A DNA stretch of 64,000 nucleotides from UBA1926 sp036732005 (GCA_036732005.1 DAINDF010000017.1:1-64000), one strand, 5' to 3'; positions 53,627 to 62,381 are shown, counted from the stretch's first letter. The notes: generated from the sequence alone by a model not told the origin. Numbers and translations are program-made.

Positions 53627-54118
53627 TCACGCCGAGCCGGCGCGGCGGGTGAAGGTGAGGGGGATGCCCGCGTCGGTCATGGGGAGCAGTTCGAGTTCGA
53701 GCAGGTGGAGCCCGTCGGTCTCGTAGCGGCAGTCGGCGACGCGCGCGAGCAGGACCGCGGGCTCGTCGTCGACGCGGTGGACGGCGATGAGCACGCGGCG
53801 GTCGGTGTGGCACATGCGGCGCGACGAGACCGTCATGCCCGATCGGCTGAGCGTGCGGGCCCGGGCGCTCCAGGGGATGCCCGCCTTGCCGCGCTCGTCG
53901 ATCTCGGCCATCTCGAGCTCGGCGTCAAATGGATAGACCGGGGAGGCCTTGGAGGGGGTCTGGGCGGCGGGCTGGGCTTGCGGGGGGAGGTCGGCCTCGG
54001 GCATCATCTGCCGGCTCGCGAGCGAGGGGCCCGCGGGCGGGGGCGGGATGTGGCCCATCATGCCGACACGGGAGATCGAGTCGCGGGCGCGGGATGTCCG
54101 GGCGTGCGGGGTGCTCAT
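53627..54118 (-). CDS. PilZ-like protein, degenerate
   Basis: 163 aa. The first 60 residues are Pro/Ala-rich and unstructured. The rest reads like a PilZ domain: WSARARTLSRSGMTVSSRR resembles the (D/N)xSxxG strand but with Leu before Ser, and VAIHRVDD-like strands follow. The RxxxR c-di-GMP motif is not clearly present, so nucleotide binding is doubtful. Its 5' side faces the G-rich region and the first scaffold gap. Confidence 0.5.
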   Translation of the reverse strand: MSTPHARTSRARDSISRVGMMGHIPPPPAGPSLASRQMMPEADLPPQAQPAAQTPSKASPVYPFDAELEMAEIDERGKAGIPWSARARTLSRSGMTVSSRRMCHTDRRVLIAVHRVDDEPAVLLARVADCRYETDGLHLLELELLPMTDAGIPLTFTRRAGSA

Positions 54119-54275
54119 CCGCGGGGGTCATCGGCACAAACCGGGGCGGAGTGGAGCCGGGCGCGGGGCGAGGCCGGGCTAACGGACCGGATCGGTGGGT
54201 TCGGGGGTGTGGGCAGGGAGGGGAGACGGAGGGGCTGGAAATAAGGAAGGGGAAGGGGGAACAGGGGAGGGTGTG

Positions 54276-54285
54276 NNNNNNNNNN
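54276..54285. other. Scaffold gap 1 (10 N)
   Basis: Ten N, a conventional size rather than a measured one. The 5 bases on each side match (gtgtg), and post-gap sequence contains a run of 19 G (54332-54350). The 54119-54275 region before it is purine/G-rich with no gene. Confidence 0.95.
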
Positions 54286-54626
54286 GTGTGGGGGGCGCGG
54301 GGGGGGGGGTCGGCCGGTTCCTTGCCGTGTTGGGGGGGGGGGGGGGGGGGCGGCGGGGGGCGCGCGGCGGGGGGGCCGGGCACTCCGGGCGGGGATGGGG
54401 GAACCGGGGCGGGTTTGCGGACCAGGAGCGAGGTGAGGGCCCGGAGAAGGGCGTGGCCGGGCGGGCGGCGCGGCGGGGCCGAGAACCCCTCCAGGTCGGC
54501 GTAGGCGCGGGGGGGCCTGGCATAGAGGTCGGCGCCGCAGGCGGGGCAGACGAAGGCCCTTTCGGCGTGCCTTCCCTGGAGCTTCCGGCCGGCGTGGCCG
54601 CAGGCGAGGCAGCGACGACGGTCCAT
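54286..54626 (-). CDS. Zinc-ribbon protein, 3' end lost in gap
   Basis: Partial. From ATG 54626: RRCLACGHAGRKLQGRHAERAFVCPACGADLYARPP (read in two parts: CLACG and CPACG hold the zinc), then HALLRALTSLLVRKP, then a proline-rich tract that corresponds to the poly-G stretch and is unreliable. An ATG nine codons upstream (54653) is an alternative. The end cannot be placed because the gap is of unknown size. Confidence 0.45.
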
Positions 54627-54726
54627 CCATCGACGGCGGTCTCTATCCTCCATGTTGTGCAGCGTAACGGGAGGGGGTCGTGCCCCTCAAGATGGTGGCG
54701 CAGAATCGGCGCATTGCGGGGATGCC

Positions 54727-55392
54727 ATGCGGACGGGGGATTGGGCCGGGTATCTCGAATCGGTGTCGCGGCCGGTGCTGGCGGGGACGCCGCTCGCGCA
54801 AGCCGATGTGAACCAAGAGGATGCGCTGGCGTTCCTCGACGGCTTCACCGATGAGCGAGGGCACCGGCGTGCGGTCGATCGCCCCTTGTTGACCTGGATG
54901 CTCCGGCGGTCGCTGGGCGCGGGGCCGGTGCCCGAGCCGGGTCCGGGGCCGGTGGGGCTGGACCTGGCGCTGTGGTGGGCGCTGGCGACCGGGCGGGGCG
55001 TCGGCGGCCTGGTCGAGGAGGGGGAGGGTCCGCTGGTGGGGCTGGGCGCGTTCGAGTCGGGCGCGATCGAGGCGACGACGGAGACCGAACTCGGGGCTCT
55101 GCACGCGTTGTGGCATCACGGGCGGGATGACGACGCGGCGCGGTCGCGGTGCCTCGCGGCGGCGCGGTGGCATGTGGAGAACCTGCAGCCGGACAACGGG
55201 ACGAATCACCCGTGGGCGGTGGCGGTGTTCGTGGGGCTCGCGGCGGAGGACGGTCGGATCGGGGCGGGCGCGTCGCTGCATGCGCAGACGCTGGTGCACA
55301 ACGCGTTGGTGGCGTCGGGCAGGCCGGACCGGTTCAGCGCGTGCCTGTTGCTGGACGCGGCGCGGAGCCTGCGGGCGGGTGGGGGCGACTAG
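54727..55392 (+). CDS. Hypothetical helical protein
   Basis: 221 aa from the ATG at 54727. No signal peptide or membrane segment. Helical, acidic; recognisable stretches are QADVNQEDALAFLDGF, LTWMLRRSLGAG and RWHVENLQPDNGTNHPWAVA, the latter suggesting an alpha-helical repeat fold of the kind seen in terpenoid-cyclase-like barrels. No catalytic motif. A strong hairpin follows the stop. Function unknown. Confidence 0.6.
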   Translation: MRTGDWAGYLESVSRPVLAGTPLAQADVNQEDALAFLDGFTDERGHRRAVDRPLLTWMLRRSLGAGPVPEPGPGPVGLDLALWWALATGRGVGGLVEEGEGPLVGLGAFESGAIEATTETELGALHALWHHGRDDDAARSRCLAAARWHVENLQPDNGTNHPWAVAVFVGLAAEDGRIGAGASLHAQTLVHNALVASGRPDRFSACLLLDAARSLRAGGGD

Positions 55393-55400
55393 AGGAAGAG

Positions 55401-55425
55401 GACGGCGCGCGGTGTGCGCGCCGTC
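55401..55425. terminator. Strong hairpin after the 54727 gene
   Basis: Perfect 10-bp stem gacggcgcgc/gcgcgccgtc with loop ggtgt, 8 nt after the stop. There is no T tract, so it may be a factor-dependent or bidirectional stop, or just a GC palindrome. Confidence 0.4.
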
Positions 55426-55605
55426 CCCCGCGTGGGAAAAGAGGATCAGAGAGAGCTCCGATGCGCCCGAGGCCCCTGCCTTCGAGCGGCGTGTGACCGG
55501 TCGGGAGCTTGTCGTCGCCCGCGTCGTTCCGGAGGGTCAAACGCCGGGGTTGCGTGGTGTATTCCGGGGTTCGGCGTGGGATATGCTGGGTTGAAGGGGG
55601 TTGCG

Positions 55606-55887
55606 ATGGCGAAGGGGCAGCATCTCAGCCGGTATCAGAAGGGGATCGTCCGGCGGTTCTACCTGCACCGGGGGACGATCCTGCTGACCCGGCTCCAGGA
55701 GATCACGAGCGATCTGGCGCTGGCGGATGGGAAGAAGGCGGACGGTCTCTGGAAGCGGGCGGAGGAGACGCTTCGGAAACTGGAGACGGAGCCTCCGCTT
55801 CCGGCGAGCCGGATCGAGGCGATCGTGTCGTCGCGGGATGTCGCGGGGCTGGCCCGGTTTGTGGGGGAGTTGGACGCGCGGGGGTGA
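55606..55887 (+). CDS. Small hypothetical protein
   Basis: 93 aa. Starts MAKGQHLSRYQKGIVRRFYLHR, basic then helical; KADGLWKRAEETLRKLE and VSSRDVAGLARFVGELD follow. The N-terminus looks nucleic-acid-binding. Start follows gaaggggg, with a TATGCT hexamer 18 nt upstream of the ATG. Probably a cytoplasmic protein; no function assigned. Confidence 0.6.
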   Translation: MAKGQHLSRYQKGIVRRFYLHRGTILLTRLQEITSDLALADGKKADGLWKRAEETLRKLETEPPLPASRIEAIVSSRDVAGLARFVGELDARG

Positions 55888-55962
55888 GGGCGCGGGGAAT
55901 TGTGCAGGCTTCGGGGTCGGGCGTGCGAAATGAGGGAGGCACGCACCGAGCACGGGGCCGAG

Positions 55963-56358
55963 ATGTTCTGGAGACCATTCAAGAAGCGGGCGGCGTCCGG
56001 CGCGTGGGCGCCGGGGGCGGCGGGGAGTCGGTCCCATCGGCGGAGCCGGTGCGTTGATCTTTTCAGCAGCCTGGGTCAGGTCGTGGACCTCTCGCCGACG
56101 GGGGCGGGTGTGCTGACTGAGTCCGACCGGTTCCGGCCCGGGATGCGGGAGACCATGAGGCTGGACGCCCGCGGGGAACCGTTGTCGGTCGAGGCCGCGG
56201 TGGTGTGGGTGCGGTCGTCGTCCGAGGCGCAGTACCGGGTCGGGCTTCGGCTGTATCCGACGCGGGACTCGGAGCGGTCGGCGCTGCGGTCGTTGTGCGC
56301 GCGCCTGCTGGAGGAGGAACTCGACCGGCGGGAGGCGACGCGGTTCGGGTCGGTCTGA
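55963..56358 (+). CDS. PilZ domain protein
   Basis: 131 aa. RSHRRSRCVDLFSSLGQVVDLSPTGAGVL contains the RxxxR and DxSxxG motifs that bind cyclic-di-GMP (about 26-54), followed by beta strands ending with YRVGLRLYPT. The ATG at 55963 gives MFWRPFKKR, a natural start, but no good ribosome binding site; an in-frame ATG at 55930 is possible. It converges on a membrane-protein gene, 4 bp apart. A candidate effector for the EAL protein's ligand. Confidence 0.72.
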   Translation: MFWRPFKKRAASGAWAPGAAGSRSHRRSRCVDLFSSLGQVVDLSPTGAGVLTESDRFRPGMRETMRLDARGEPLSVEAAVVWVRSSSEAQYRVGLRLYPTRDSERSALRSLCARLLEEELDRREATRFGSV

Positions 56359-56362
56359 CCTG

Positions 56363-57214
56363 TCAGCGCGGGGCGTGCTGGTGTTGGGCTTTCTCGGCGA
56401 CGGAGCCGACCCAGTGCAGGCCGGTGGGGATGCCGAGGAAGAGCCCGACGAGCCAGTCGAGGGGCTGGACGAGGCCCGGCCCGACGAGCGAGCCTGTGCG
56501 GGCGGCGTCGGCGATGGCGCCGGCGCCCGGCATGATGAGGAGGGAGAGGGGCGAGAGCAGGGCGAGGAGAAGGACCGCGGCGGTGGCGCGGAGGCGGGCC
56601 TGATCGAACGAGAGGTTCGGCGAGGCGAGTTGCACGCCGACGGCGGCGAGGACGGAGCCGAGCACGCCCGCCATGAGGCACTGCCCGCGGATGCCGTCGA
56701 GGGCGACGAGCCAGGCGGCGACGGCGCCCCCGGCAACGCCGACGGCGATGCCGAGAGGTGCGCCCGGACCCTTGAGGGCCGTGGTCAGATCGCGTCGGAA
56801 AGCGGCGTGGTCGTGTGACCCGCCGGCGACCATGAGGGCGGCGGTGATGACGACGCCGGCGGCGGCGACGAGGATGGCCTCGATCGCGAGGGGGGTGATG
56901 ACGGCCGGGCCTTGGACCATGAGCATGTTCCAGGAGTCGGCGGTGCGGATAGCGGCCCAGGCGGCGCAGAGGCCCGCGAATGTGCGGGCGGTGCCGGGGT
57001 TGGTGAGCCTTGCGGTGACGGCGCCGCCGGCGCCGGCGAAGAGGGTGAGCAGGAGGAGGGCGAGGAGGCCGAGGAGTGGCGAGGTGGAGACGAGGAGTGT
57101 GGCGTCGGGGCTTCCGTTGCTGTCGCGGAGTGCGGCGACGAGGGCGCCGACGAGGGGCCCGAGGAGGAGAAGGGCGGCGGTCGGGAGGATCCAGCGGAGG
57201 ATGGTCTTGGGCAT
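56363..57214 (-). CDS. Hypothetical polytopic membrane protein
   Basis: 283 aa, seven or eight hydrophobic segments (for example AALLLLGPLVGALVAAL, LLGLLALLLLTLFAGAGGAV, VLLLALLSPLSLLIM). No transporter signature is visible; the small Ala/Gly-rich helices recall intramembrane scaffolds. ATG at 57214 follows aaggatc. Divergent from the next membrane gene, 83 bp between. Confidence 0.65.
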   Translation of the reverse strand: MPKTILRWILPTAALLLLGPLVGALVAALRDSNGSPDATLLVSTSPLLGLLALLLLTLFAGAGGAVTARLTNPGTARTFAGLCAAWAAIRTADSWNMLMVQGPAVITPLAIEAILVAAAGVVITAALMVAGGSHDHAAFRRDLTTALKGPGAPLGIAVGVAGGAVAAWLVALDGIRGQCLMAGVLGSVLAAVGVQLASPNLSFDQARLRATAAVLLLALLSPLSLLIMPGAGAIADAARTGSLVGPGLVQPLDWLVGLFLGIPTGLHWVGSVAEKAQHQHAPR

Positions 57215-57285
57215 GGGTGATCCTTCGCGGGTCGGGGGGGCGGGGCGACCGGGTGATGGGGGAGGCGGGGGGCGTCCGACGCCGG

Positions 57286-57291
57286 TAGCAT
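57286..57291 (+). promoter_or_regulatory. -10-like hexamer TAGCAT of the 57298 gene
   Basis: Ends 6 nt before the ATG at 57298; no Shine-Dalgarno sequence precedes the start. Confidence 0.4.
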
Positions 57292-57297
57292 CGGCGT

Positions 57298-58614
57298 ATG
57301 TCCGCGTTCGACCCCAGTGATGAGCGGCGAGGGAGTGTGCGGGTGCCCTCGCCGGTGCTGACGGATTTCTGGTCGCAGTTGCTGTTCCCGCGGATTCTGC
57401 GGGCGGGGGGGGTGGCGGCAAGGCCGGAGCGGGTGCTGGCGGGGGTTCTGACTGTCCTGGTGGTCGGCGGCGCCGCGGTGATGCTGCCGCGGAGCGGGGA
57501 CGGGGGCGGGGTGGTCGGGCGGATCGGGTCGATGGCGTCGTTGGCGCTGGACGGGTGGTTGGGGTCGCTGGTCCGGCTGGATCTTCCCGACCTGCACGAG
57601 CGGGTGCGGCTGCTGCTTTTGGAGACGCCGAGGCAGGCGTTCGAGGACGGGCCCTGGTCGTCGGTGCTGCTGGCGGCGGTGGCGCTGGTGGCGTGGGGCC
57701 TGGGCGGGCTGTCGATCGCGCGTGGGGCGGGGATGGAGATGGGTCGGCGTGTTCGGCTGCGCGCGTCGCGGGCGTGGGGCTACGCGTTGATCAAGGGCCC
57801 GGCGGCGGTGCTGGCGCTGGCGATGGTGCCGTCGATCGTCGCGGGGCTGTTGGCGGTGCCGTGGGCGCTGGGGCTGCTGCTGGCCATGGTGGGAACCGAC
57901 ATCACCTGCCGCTCGGTGCTCTACACGCTGAGGTTCTGGGAAATGGCCAACGGCTTCAGCCTGATGGCCATCACGATGGGCATGTTCGTCGTCTCGGAAG
58001 AGATCGCATCGATCNNNNNNNNNNTGGGGCTGCTGCTGGCGGCGCCGGGGCTGGATGTTGTGGGCGGGCTGGTGCACCTGATCGGGCTGGTGAGCGGGAT
58101 CGGGGCGGCGTTGCTGCTGCTTGCGTGGTTCGGGGCGTGGTGGCTTGCGGTGCCGGCGGTGGCGTGCGACGGGTCGGACGCGTTCGACGCGGTGCAGCGA
58201 TCGCTCGGGCTGTTCCTGAGCCGGCCCGTGTCGGTGGGGCTGCACATGCTCCTGGCGGGGGTGCAGGGCGTGGTGCTGGTGGGGCTGGTGTGGCTGGCGT
58301 GCGACCTGGGCTCGACGATGGCGGCGGGGGCGGCGGGGCTCGCGTCGGCGCGGGGGGCGCTGCTGATCGGGGCACGCGGCGTCGGGGACGGGGCGGCGGT
58401 GCGGTTGATCTCGCTCTGGCACGCGTTGCCGGTGCTTCTGTCGGCGGGGTACGCGGTGAGTTACGCCCACTGCGCGGCGGTGGCGGTGTACCTGAACGCG
58501 CGGCAGTTCGTGGATGGGCAGGAGCCAAACGAGATGTGGATGCCGGGCGGGGCCGGCGAGGTCATTCCGCCTGATCCCGCGGACTCGGGTGATGAGCCTG
58601 ACGGCGACGGGTGA
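57298..58614 (+). CDS. Membrane protein, probably interrupted by a mis-join
   Basis: As read, 438 codons with four unknown residues across gap 2. Six or so membrane segments; FPRILRAGGVAARPERVLAG and DAVQRSLGLFLSRPVSVGLHM are distinctive. The pre-gap part after residue 196 is foreign (see 57885-58014). Leaving out 57885-58040 joins WALGLLLA to APGLDVVGGLVHLIGL in a smooth helix, giving about 386 residues. Family unknown; the C-terminus is acidic. The 3' end overlaps truB by 53 bp on the other strand. Confidence 0.6.
   Translation: MSAFDPSDERRGSVRVPSPVLTDFWSQLLFPRILRAGGVAARPERVLAGVLTVLVVGGAAVMLPRSGDGGGVVGRIGSMASLALDGWLGSLVRLDLPDLHERVRLLLLETPRQAFEDGPWSSVLLAAVALVAWGLGGLSIARGAGMEMGRRVRLRASRAWGYALIKGPAAVLALAMVPSIVAGLLAVPWALGLLLAMVGTDITCRSVLYTLRFWEMANGFSLMAITMGMFVVSEEIASIXXXXGLLLAAPGLDVVGGLVHLIGLVSGIGAALLLLAWFGAWWLAVPAVACDGSDAFDAVQRSLGLFLSRPVSVGLHMLLAGVQGVVLVGLVWLACDLGSTMAAGAAGLASARGALLIGARGVGDGAAVRLISLWHALPVLLSAGYAVSYAHCAAVAVYLNARQFVDGQEPNEMWMPGGAGEVIPPDPADSGDEPDGDG
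57885..58014 (+). other. TctA-like fragment, likely assembly chimera
   Basis: Translates (in the frame of the gene) to VGTDITCRSVLYTLRF and then MANGFSLMAITMGMFVVSEE, which follows the GTD...YTF...L-D-G-F...AMGLF pattern of TctA membrane subunits of tripartite tricarboxylate transporters. It begins right after tggggctgctgctggc (57869-57884), and the same 16 bases open the post-gap sequence (58025-58040). Confidence 0.65.
58015..58024. other. Scaffold gap 2 (10 N)
   Basis: Ten N inside a membrane-protein gene. The frame is preserved across it only by the arbitrary gap size. Confidence 0.95.
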
Positions 58615-59335
58615 GGATCGCGGCGACTTCGGGGGTGATGGTCAGGTCGGGCTGGGCGAGGGTGCGCGGGAGTTGGGCGAGTGGCGTTGCGTCGTCGACG
58701 GCGAACCGCCCGACGGCGGTTCGGCGGAGGCCGGCGAGCATGCCGCCCGTGCCGAGGGCGCGGCCCAGGTCCCGGGCGAGGGAGCGGATGTAGGTTCCCT
58801 TGCCGCAGCGGATGTCGAGGACGAGGCGGGGCCAGGCGAAGTCGGCGATGATGAGTTCGTGGATGGTGACGGGCCTGGGTTCGAGCGTGTCGAGTTTGCC
58901 GGCGCGGGCGAGTTCGTAGGCACGCTTGCCCCCCACTTTCATCGCCGAGTGGGCGGGCGGGGCCTGCATGATGGCGCCCGTGAAGGCCGGGAGCTCGGCC
59001 TGGATGCGGGCGAGATCGGGCGGCCGATCGATGGGGACGGGCTCTGGGGCGCTCTCGAGGTCGTCGGTGGGCGAGGTGTGGGCCAGATCGATGTCGGCGA
59101 GGTACCGCTTCTCTCCGGCCATGATCTGGTCGCAGAGTCGGGTGGCGGGGCCGACAAGGACGACCATGAGCCCCGAGGCGAGCGGGTCGAGGGTGCCGCC
59201 GTGGCCGACCTTGATGCGCTTGGGGGCACCGCCCCCGACGAGGGCGCCGCGGACGCGGGCGCAGACGGCCATGGAGGTGGGGCCGAGGGGCTTGTCGACA
59301 AGGAGGATTCCGGCGATGGGGTCGGGTTCGATCAC
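58562..59335 (-). CDS. truB: tRNA pseudouridine(55) synthase TruB
   Basis: 257 aa. Makes the TpsiC pseudouridine in tRNAs. Catalytic Asp at about 50 in KVGHGGTLDPLASGLM; the GKRAYELARAG and RCGKGTYIRSLARDLG segments are conserved. The C-terminal PUA part is short. The GTG start overlaps the stop of the glycosyltransferase gene (GTGA), so it is coupled to it. truB usually sits near rbfA/infB; that context is absent. Confidence 0.94.
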   Translation of the reverse strand: MIEPDPIAGILLVDKPLGPTSMAVCARVRGALVGGGAPKRIKVGHGGTLDPLASGLMVVLVGPATRLCDQIMAGEKRYLADIDLAHTSPTDDLESAPEPVPIDRPPDLARIQAELPAFTGAIMQAPPAHSAMKVGGKRAYELARAGKLDTLEPRPVTIHELIIADFAWPRLVLDIRCGKGTYIRSLARDLGRALGTGGMLAGLRRTAVGRFAVDDATPLAQLPRTLAQPDLTITPEVAAILTRRRQAHHPSPRDQAE

Positions 59336-61224
59336 GGGGAGACCCTGTAGACGGCGATGTTGAGGAAGCGGCCTCGGGAGTAGTTGACGCCCCGGACCTC
59401 GCCGATGCGGGTGAGTGTGGGGAGGGCGGGGTCCGGGGGGGGGATGCGGTCCGGGGGCGCGACGAGGACGCCGCGGTCGTGGGCGCGGAGCCAGGCCTCG
59501 GCGTCGTCGATGCGTTCGAGGCGACCACGGGTGAGGAAGACGAGGCTGTCCTCGTGGTAGCCGGCGGCGGCGACGGGGGCGTTCGGGGTTTCGGGGTCGG
59601 CGGCGATGCGGATGAGTTCGGCGATCTGGGGGCTGAGCCAGAGACCGTCGGCGTTGGGGAGCACGACGCCGAGGAACCCGGCGAGGGCGACGACCGCGGC
59701 GAGGGCGGACCAGAGTTGGGCGAGGAGGATGTGCCCGAGATTCAGCCGCTTCCATGCGCACACCAGGAGCCATGAGGCGGCGCCGGCGACGAGCATGCCG
59801 GCGAGGACGACGGGCATGTCGCCGAAGAAGGCGACGGCGACCGGCGCGGCGGCGGCGACGGCGAAGCCCACGGCGATCCAGATCTTGTGCCCGAGCCTGG
59901 CGGCGGCGGAGGCGACGGCGGGGAGCGCGCCGTCGGCGGCGGCGAGGAGGCCGCGCGCGGTGAGCAGGGCGATGGGGGGATAGAGGGGGAGGACATAGTG
60001 CGGGAGCTTGGTGGCGATGATCTCGAAGAGGATCCAGGCCGGGATGATCCAGGCGAGGCAGAAGAGCTCGCCGGCGCGCCCGCGCGGGAGAGCACGGAGG
60101 GCGGCGAGGGCCGAGCGGAGGCGTGAGGGCTTCGCGGCGGGGGGCGTGGGGTCTGGATCGGTGGTGTCGTCGGGCGGGGAATCCGGGGTTTGCTCCCGGG
60201 TCTCATGGGGCAGGGGGAGGCCCCAGGCCCGCCGCGCGGCGCGCGCGAGCGAAAGTGCGGTGAGGAGCACGCCGGGCCAGAAGAGGACGACGAGGAAGAG
60301 CAGGTGGTATCCCGGCGGTCCCCAGTGGCCTTCGCGGGCCGAGCCCGAGCGGCCGATGGTCTCGCCGGTGACGATGTCCCAGTAGTTCGCGAACCCGACG
60401 CGTGAGGCGACGGCGAGGACCCAGGGGAGGGTGAGGGCTGCGAGGATGGCCAGGCCGAGCAGGGGGCGGGTGCGTTTGAGCCAGGCGAATCGCCTTGTGG
60501 CGAGCGAGAGGGCGAGGGCCGAGAGCAGGACGACGAGGGGGGTGATGGGCCCCTTGGCGAGCACGCCGAGCGCGAGGGCGACCCAGAGGATGATGGGGTG
60601 GGCGCGTGTCTTCGAGTGGGTGTGGTGGATCTGCCAGAGCGCCCACATGGCGGCGGTGGTGCAGGCGAGGAGGAGCTGGTCGGCGCGGGCCTGGTGCGCA
60701 TCCCAGACGAGCATGGGGCAGATGGCGAGGAGGGCGGCGGCGAGGAGTCCGGCGCGGGGGTCGAACGCGCTGACGCCGAGACGCCATGTGAAGAAGACGG
60801 CGATGGCGGAGAAGATCGCGGAGGGGAGCCGGTACATCCAGATGGCGTCGCGGGCCGGGTCGCCGGCGGTGCAGATCGCGGCGGAGATGGACTGGGCCCA
60901 GTAGATGAGGGGGGGCTTGTTGAGGCGGGGTCGGTCCTGGACCTTCGGGATGATGAGCCCGCCGTCGTGCAGGGCGGGGTCGCGCTGCTCGGGCGGGAGG
61001 GCGACGGACTCGAACATCTGTCGGCTCGCCTGGGCGAAGCGGGCCTCGTCGCGGTCGACCGGGGGGATGGAGAGGAGCCCCGGGAGATAGACTGCGAGAC
61101 AGATCGTCAGGAGCAGCATGCCGCCGGGGAGGCCGCGGGCCCATCGGACGGCGCGCCATCGTCCGACCGGACCGGTGAGGAAGAGGCGGGTATCGTCGAG
61201 GATGTCTTCGAGCCACGCGCGCAC
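59332..61224 (-). CDS. GT39/ArnT-like membrane glycosyltransferase
   Basis: 630 aa from a GTG at 61224. Many membrane helices in the first 500 residues. The first periplasmic loop carries VDRDEARFAQASRQMF (56-71), the catalytic Asp-Glu motif of the PMT/ArnT class, and DRPRLNKPPLIYW follows as in relatives. Such enzymes move sugars from polyprenyl-phosphate donors to lipid or protein. A Pro/Thr-rich loop (about 360-385) and a C-terminal soluble domain with AAAGYHEDSLVFLTRGR are typical. Target unknown. Confidence 0.85.
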   Translation of the reverse strand: MRAWLEDILDDTRLFLTGPVGRWRAVRWARGLPGGMLLLTICLAVYLPGLLSIPPVDRDEARFAQASRQMFESVALPPEQRDPALHDGGLIIPKVQDRPRLNKPPLIYWAQSISAAICTAGDPARDAIWMYRLPSAIFSAIAVFFTWRLGVSAFDPRAGLLAAALLAICPMLVWDAHQARADQLLLACTTAAMWALWQIHHTHSKTRAHPIILWVALALGVLAKGPITPLVVLLSALALSLATRRFAWLKRTRPLLGLAILAALTLPWVLAVASRVGFANYWDIVTGETIGRSGSAREGHWGPPGYHLLFLVVLFWPGVLLTALSLARAARRAWGLPLPHETREQTPDSPPDDTTDPDPTPPAAKPSRLRSALAALRALPRGRAGELFCLAWIIPAWILFEIIATKLPHYVLPLYPPIALLTARGLLAAADGALPAVASAAARLGHKIWIAVGFAVAAAAPVAVAFFGDMPVVLAGMLVAGAASWLLVCAWKRLNLGHILLAQLWSALAAVVALAGFLGVVLPNADGLWLSPQIAELIRIAADPETPNAPVAAAGYHEDSLVFLTRGRLERIDDAEAWLRAHDRGVLVAPPDRIPPPDPALPTLTRIGEVRGVNYSRGRFLNIAVYRVSP

Positions 61225-61294
61225 AGCCCGGGTCTCCGATCGAAGCGGCCGGGGGCCGGCCGGTGTGGTCGACTCTATCGGGTTCGGCGGGGGC

Positions 61295-62002
61295 GTGTCC
61301 GCGCGGGTGTGGGTGTGGGTGGCGGTGCTCGCTGGGGCGGGGTTCGCGGTGATCCCGTTCGACGGGGTGCTCAGCGAGGCGGCGGGGGCGTTCAGGCAGG
61401 AGGTGCTCGGGGGGGACCTTCGGCGGGAGCTCGAGGCGCTCCAGCAGTACGGGCAGGGAGCGATCACGCTTCTGGTCGCCTGGGCGATCTGGCTTCTCGA
61501 CCGCTCACGGCGGCGGCGGCTGCTGGACTGGGCTGCTGGAGCGCTCGTCGCGGCGGCGGTGGCCTACCCGGCGAAGATGCTGGTGGGGAGGCCCCGGCCG
61601 AAGTTCGGGGACCCCGGCGTGTTCCTCGGGCCTTTCGGGGCGTATCCGATTGATGCCGAGGTTGGGGTGCGGCATGCGTGGGAGGTGTGGGCGGGGATCT
61701 CGTCGGACCTGTGGTCGATGCCGTCGACCCACACGGTGTTCGCGGTGGTGATGAGCGTGGCGTTGGCGTCGCTGTACCCGGCGTTGCGGCCGCTGGCGGT
61801 GGTGATGGCGGGGCTCGTGGGGCTGAGCCGGGTGATCTTCGGAGCGCATTACCCTTCGGATGTGCTGATGGGCGCGGCGATCGGGCTGGGGGCGGCGGCG
61901 CCGGCGATGGCGCTGCGGTGGGGAAGCGGGCCCAAGCGCGGGGCCGAGCGGCCCGGGGCGCTGGAGTTGGGGTCGCCCGCGGGTGGCGGCGGACGGCGAT
62001 AG
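61295..62002 (+). CDS. PAP2-family membrane phosphatase
   Basis: 235 aa. All three PAP2 motifs: KMLVGRPRP, MPSTHTVFA and SRVIFGAHYPSDVLMG, with catalytic histidines. Several membrane helices. Likely an undecaprenyl-diphosphate or lipid phosphate phosphatase. The GTG at 61295 follows ggcggggg and starts at SARVWVWVAVLAG; an in-frame GTG at 61265 is the alternative. Divergent from the GT39 gene (70 bp), consistent with shared polyprenyl-phosphate metabolism. Confidence 0.85.
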   Translation: MSARVWVWVAVLAGAGFAVIPFDGVLSEAAGAFRQEVLGGDLRRELEALQQYGQGAITLLVAWAIWLLDRSRRRRLLDWAAGALVAAAVAYPAKMLVGRPRPKFGDPGVFLGPFGAYPIDAEVGVRHAWEVWAGISSDLWSMPSTHTVFAVVMSVALASLYPALRPLAVVMAGLVGLSRVIFGAHYPSDVLMGAAIGLGAAAPAMALRWGSGPKRGAERPGALELGSPAGGGGRR

Positions 62003-62135
62003 GAGAGCCGCGGCCCGGTGGGTGACGGTCGCGTGGCGGGTCTCGCGTCCGGGGCCGGCTGGTCGGGGAGGGCTGACCGGGAGGCGGCTGGCGCGCGGAA
62101 ATTTGGGAGAACGGCGGATACAGTGGAGCCGCGCC

Positions 62136-62222
62136 GGAGAGGTGGCCGAGCGGTTGAAGGCGCACGATTGGAATTCGTGTGGGGCGGCAACGTCCTCGGG
62201 GGTTCGAATCCCCCCCTCTCCG
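62136..62222 (+). tRNA. tRNA-Ser (anticodon GGA)
   Basis: 87 nt. Acceptor stem ggagagg/cctctcc (62136-62142 with 62215-62221), discriminator G at 62222. Anticodon stem cacga/tcgtg around ttggaat, anticodon GGA at 62170-62172. Long variable arm (class II) and T-loop ttcgaat. CCA is not encoded. It is followed by a terminator. Confidence 0.95.
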
Positions 62223-62229
62223 CTTCGAT

Positions 62230-62260
62230 AAGACCCTGCATTTGCAGGGTCTTGTTTTTT
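62230..62260 (+). terminator. Terminator of tRNA-Ser
   Basis: 10-bp perfect stem aagaccctgc/gcagggtctt, loop attt, followed by gtttttt. Confidence 0.9.
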
Positions 62261-62381
62261 AGGGGTTAACGACGGAGCACTCCGAGACGTTTGACCCTGT
62301 TGGCCTTGAACTGGCCTAGATCAGCGACGCGACGATGCCGCGAGCTCGGCGGATACGTGCCTGAGCGTTTGTCGGCGAGCG

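Noticed and set aside
57298..58614. A genuine fusion of a membrane protein with TctA
   Set aside because: The TctA part is only about 43 residues, ends at the gap and is bracketed by a 16-bp direct repeat; assembly error explains it better.
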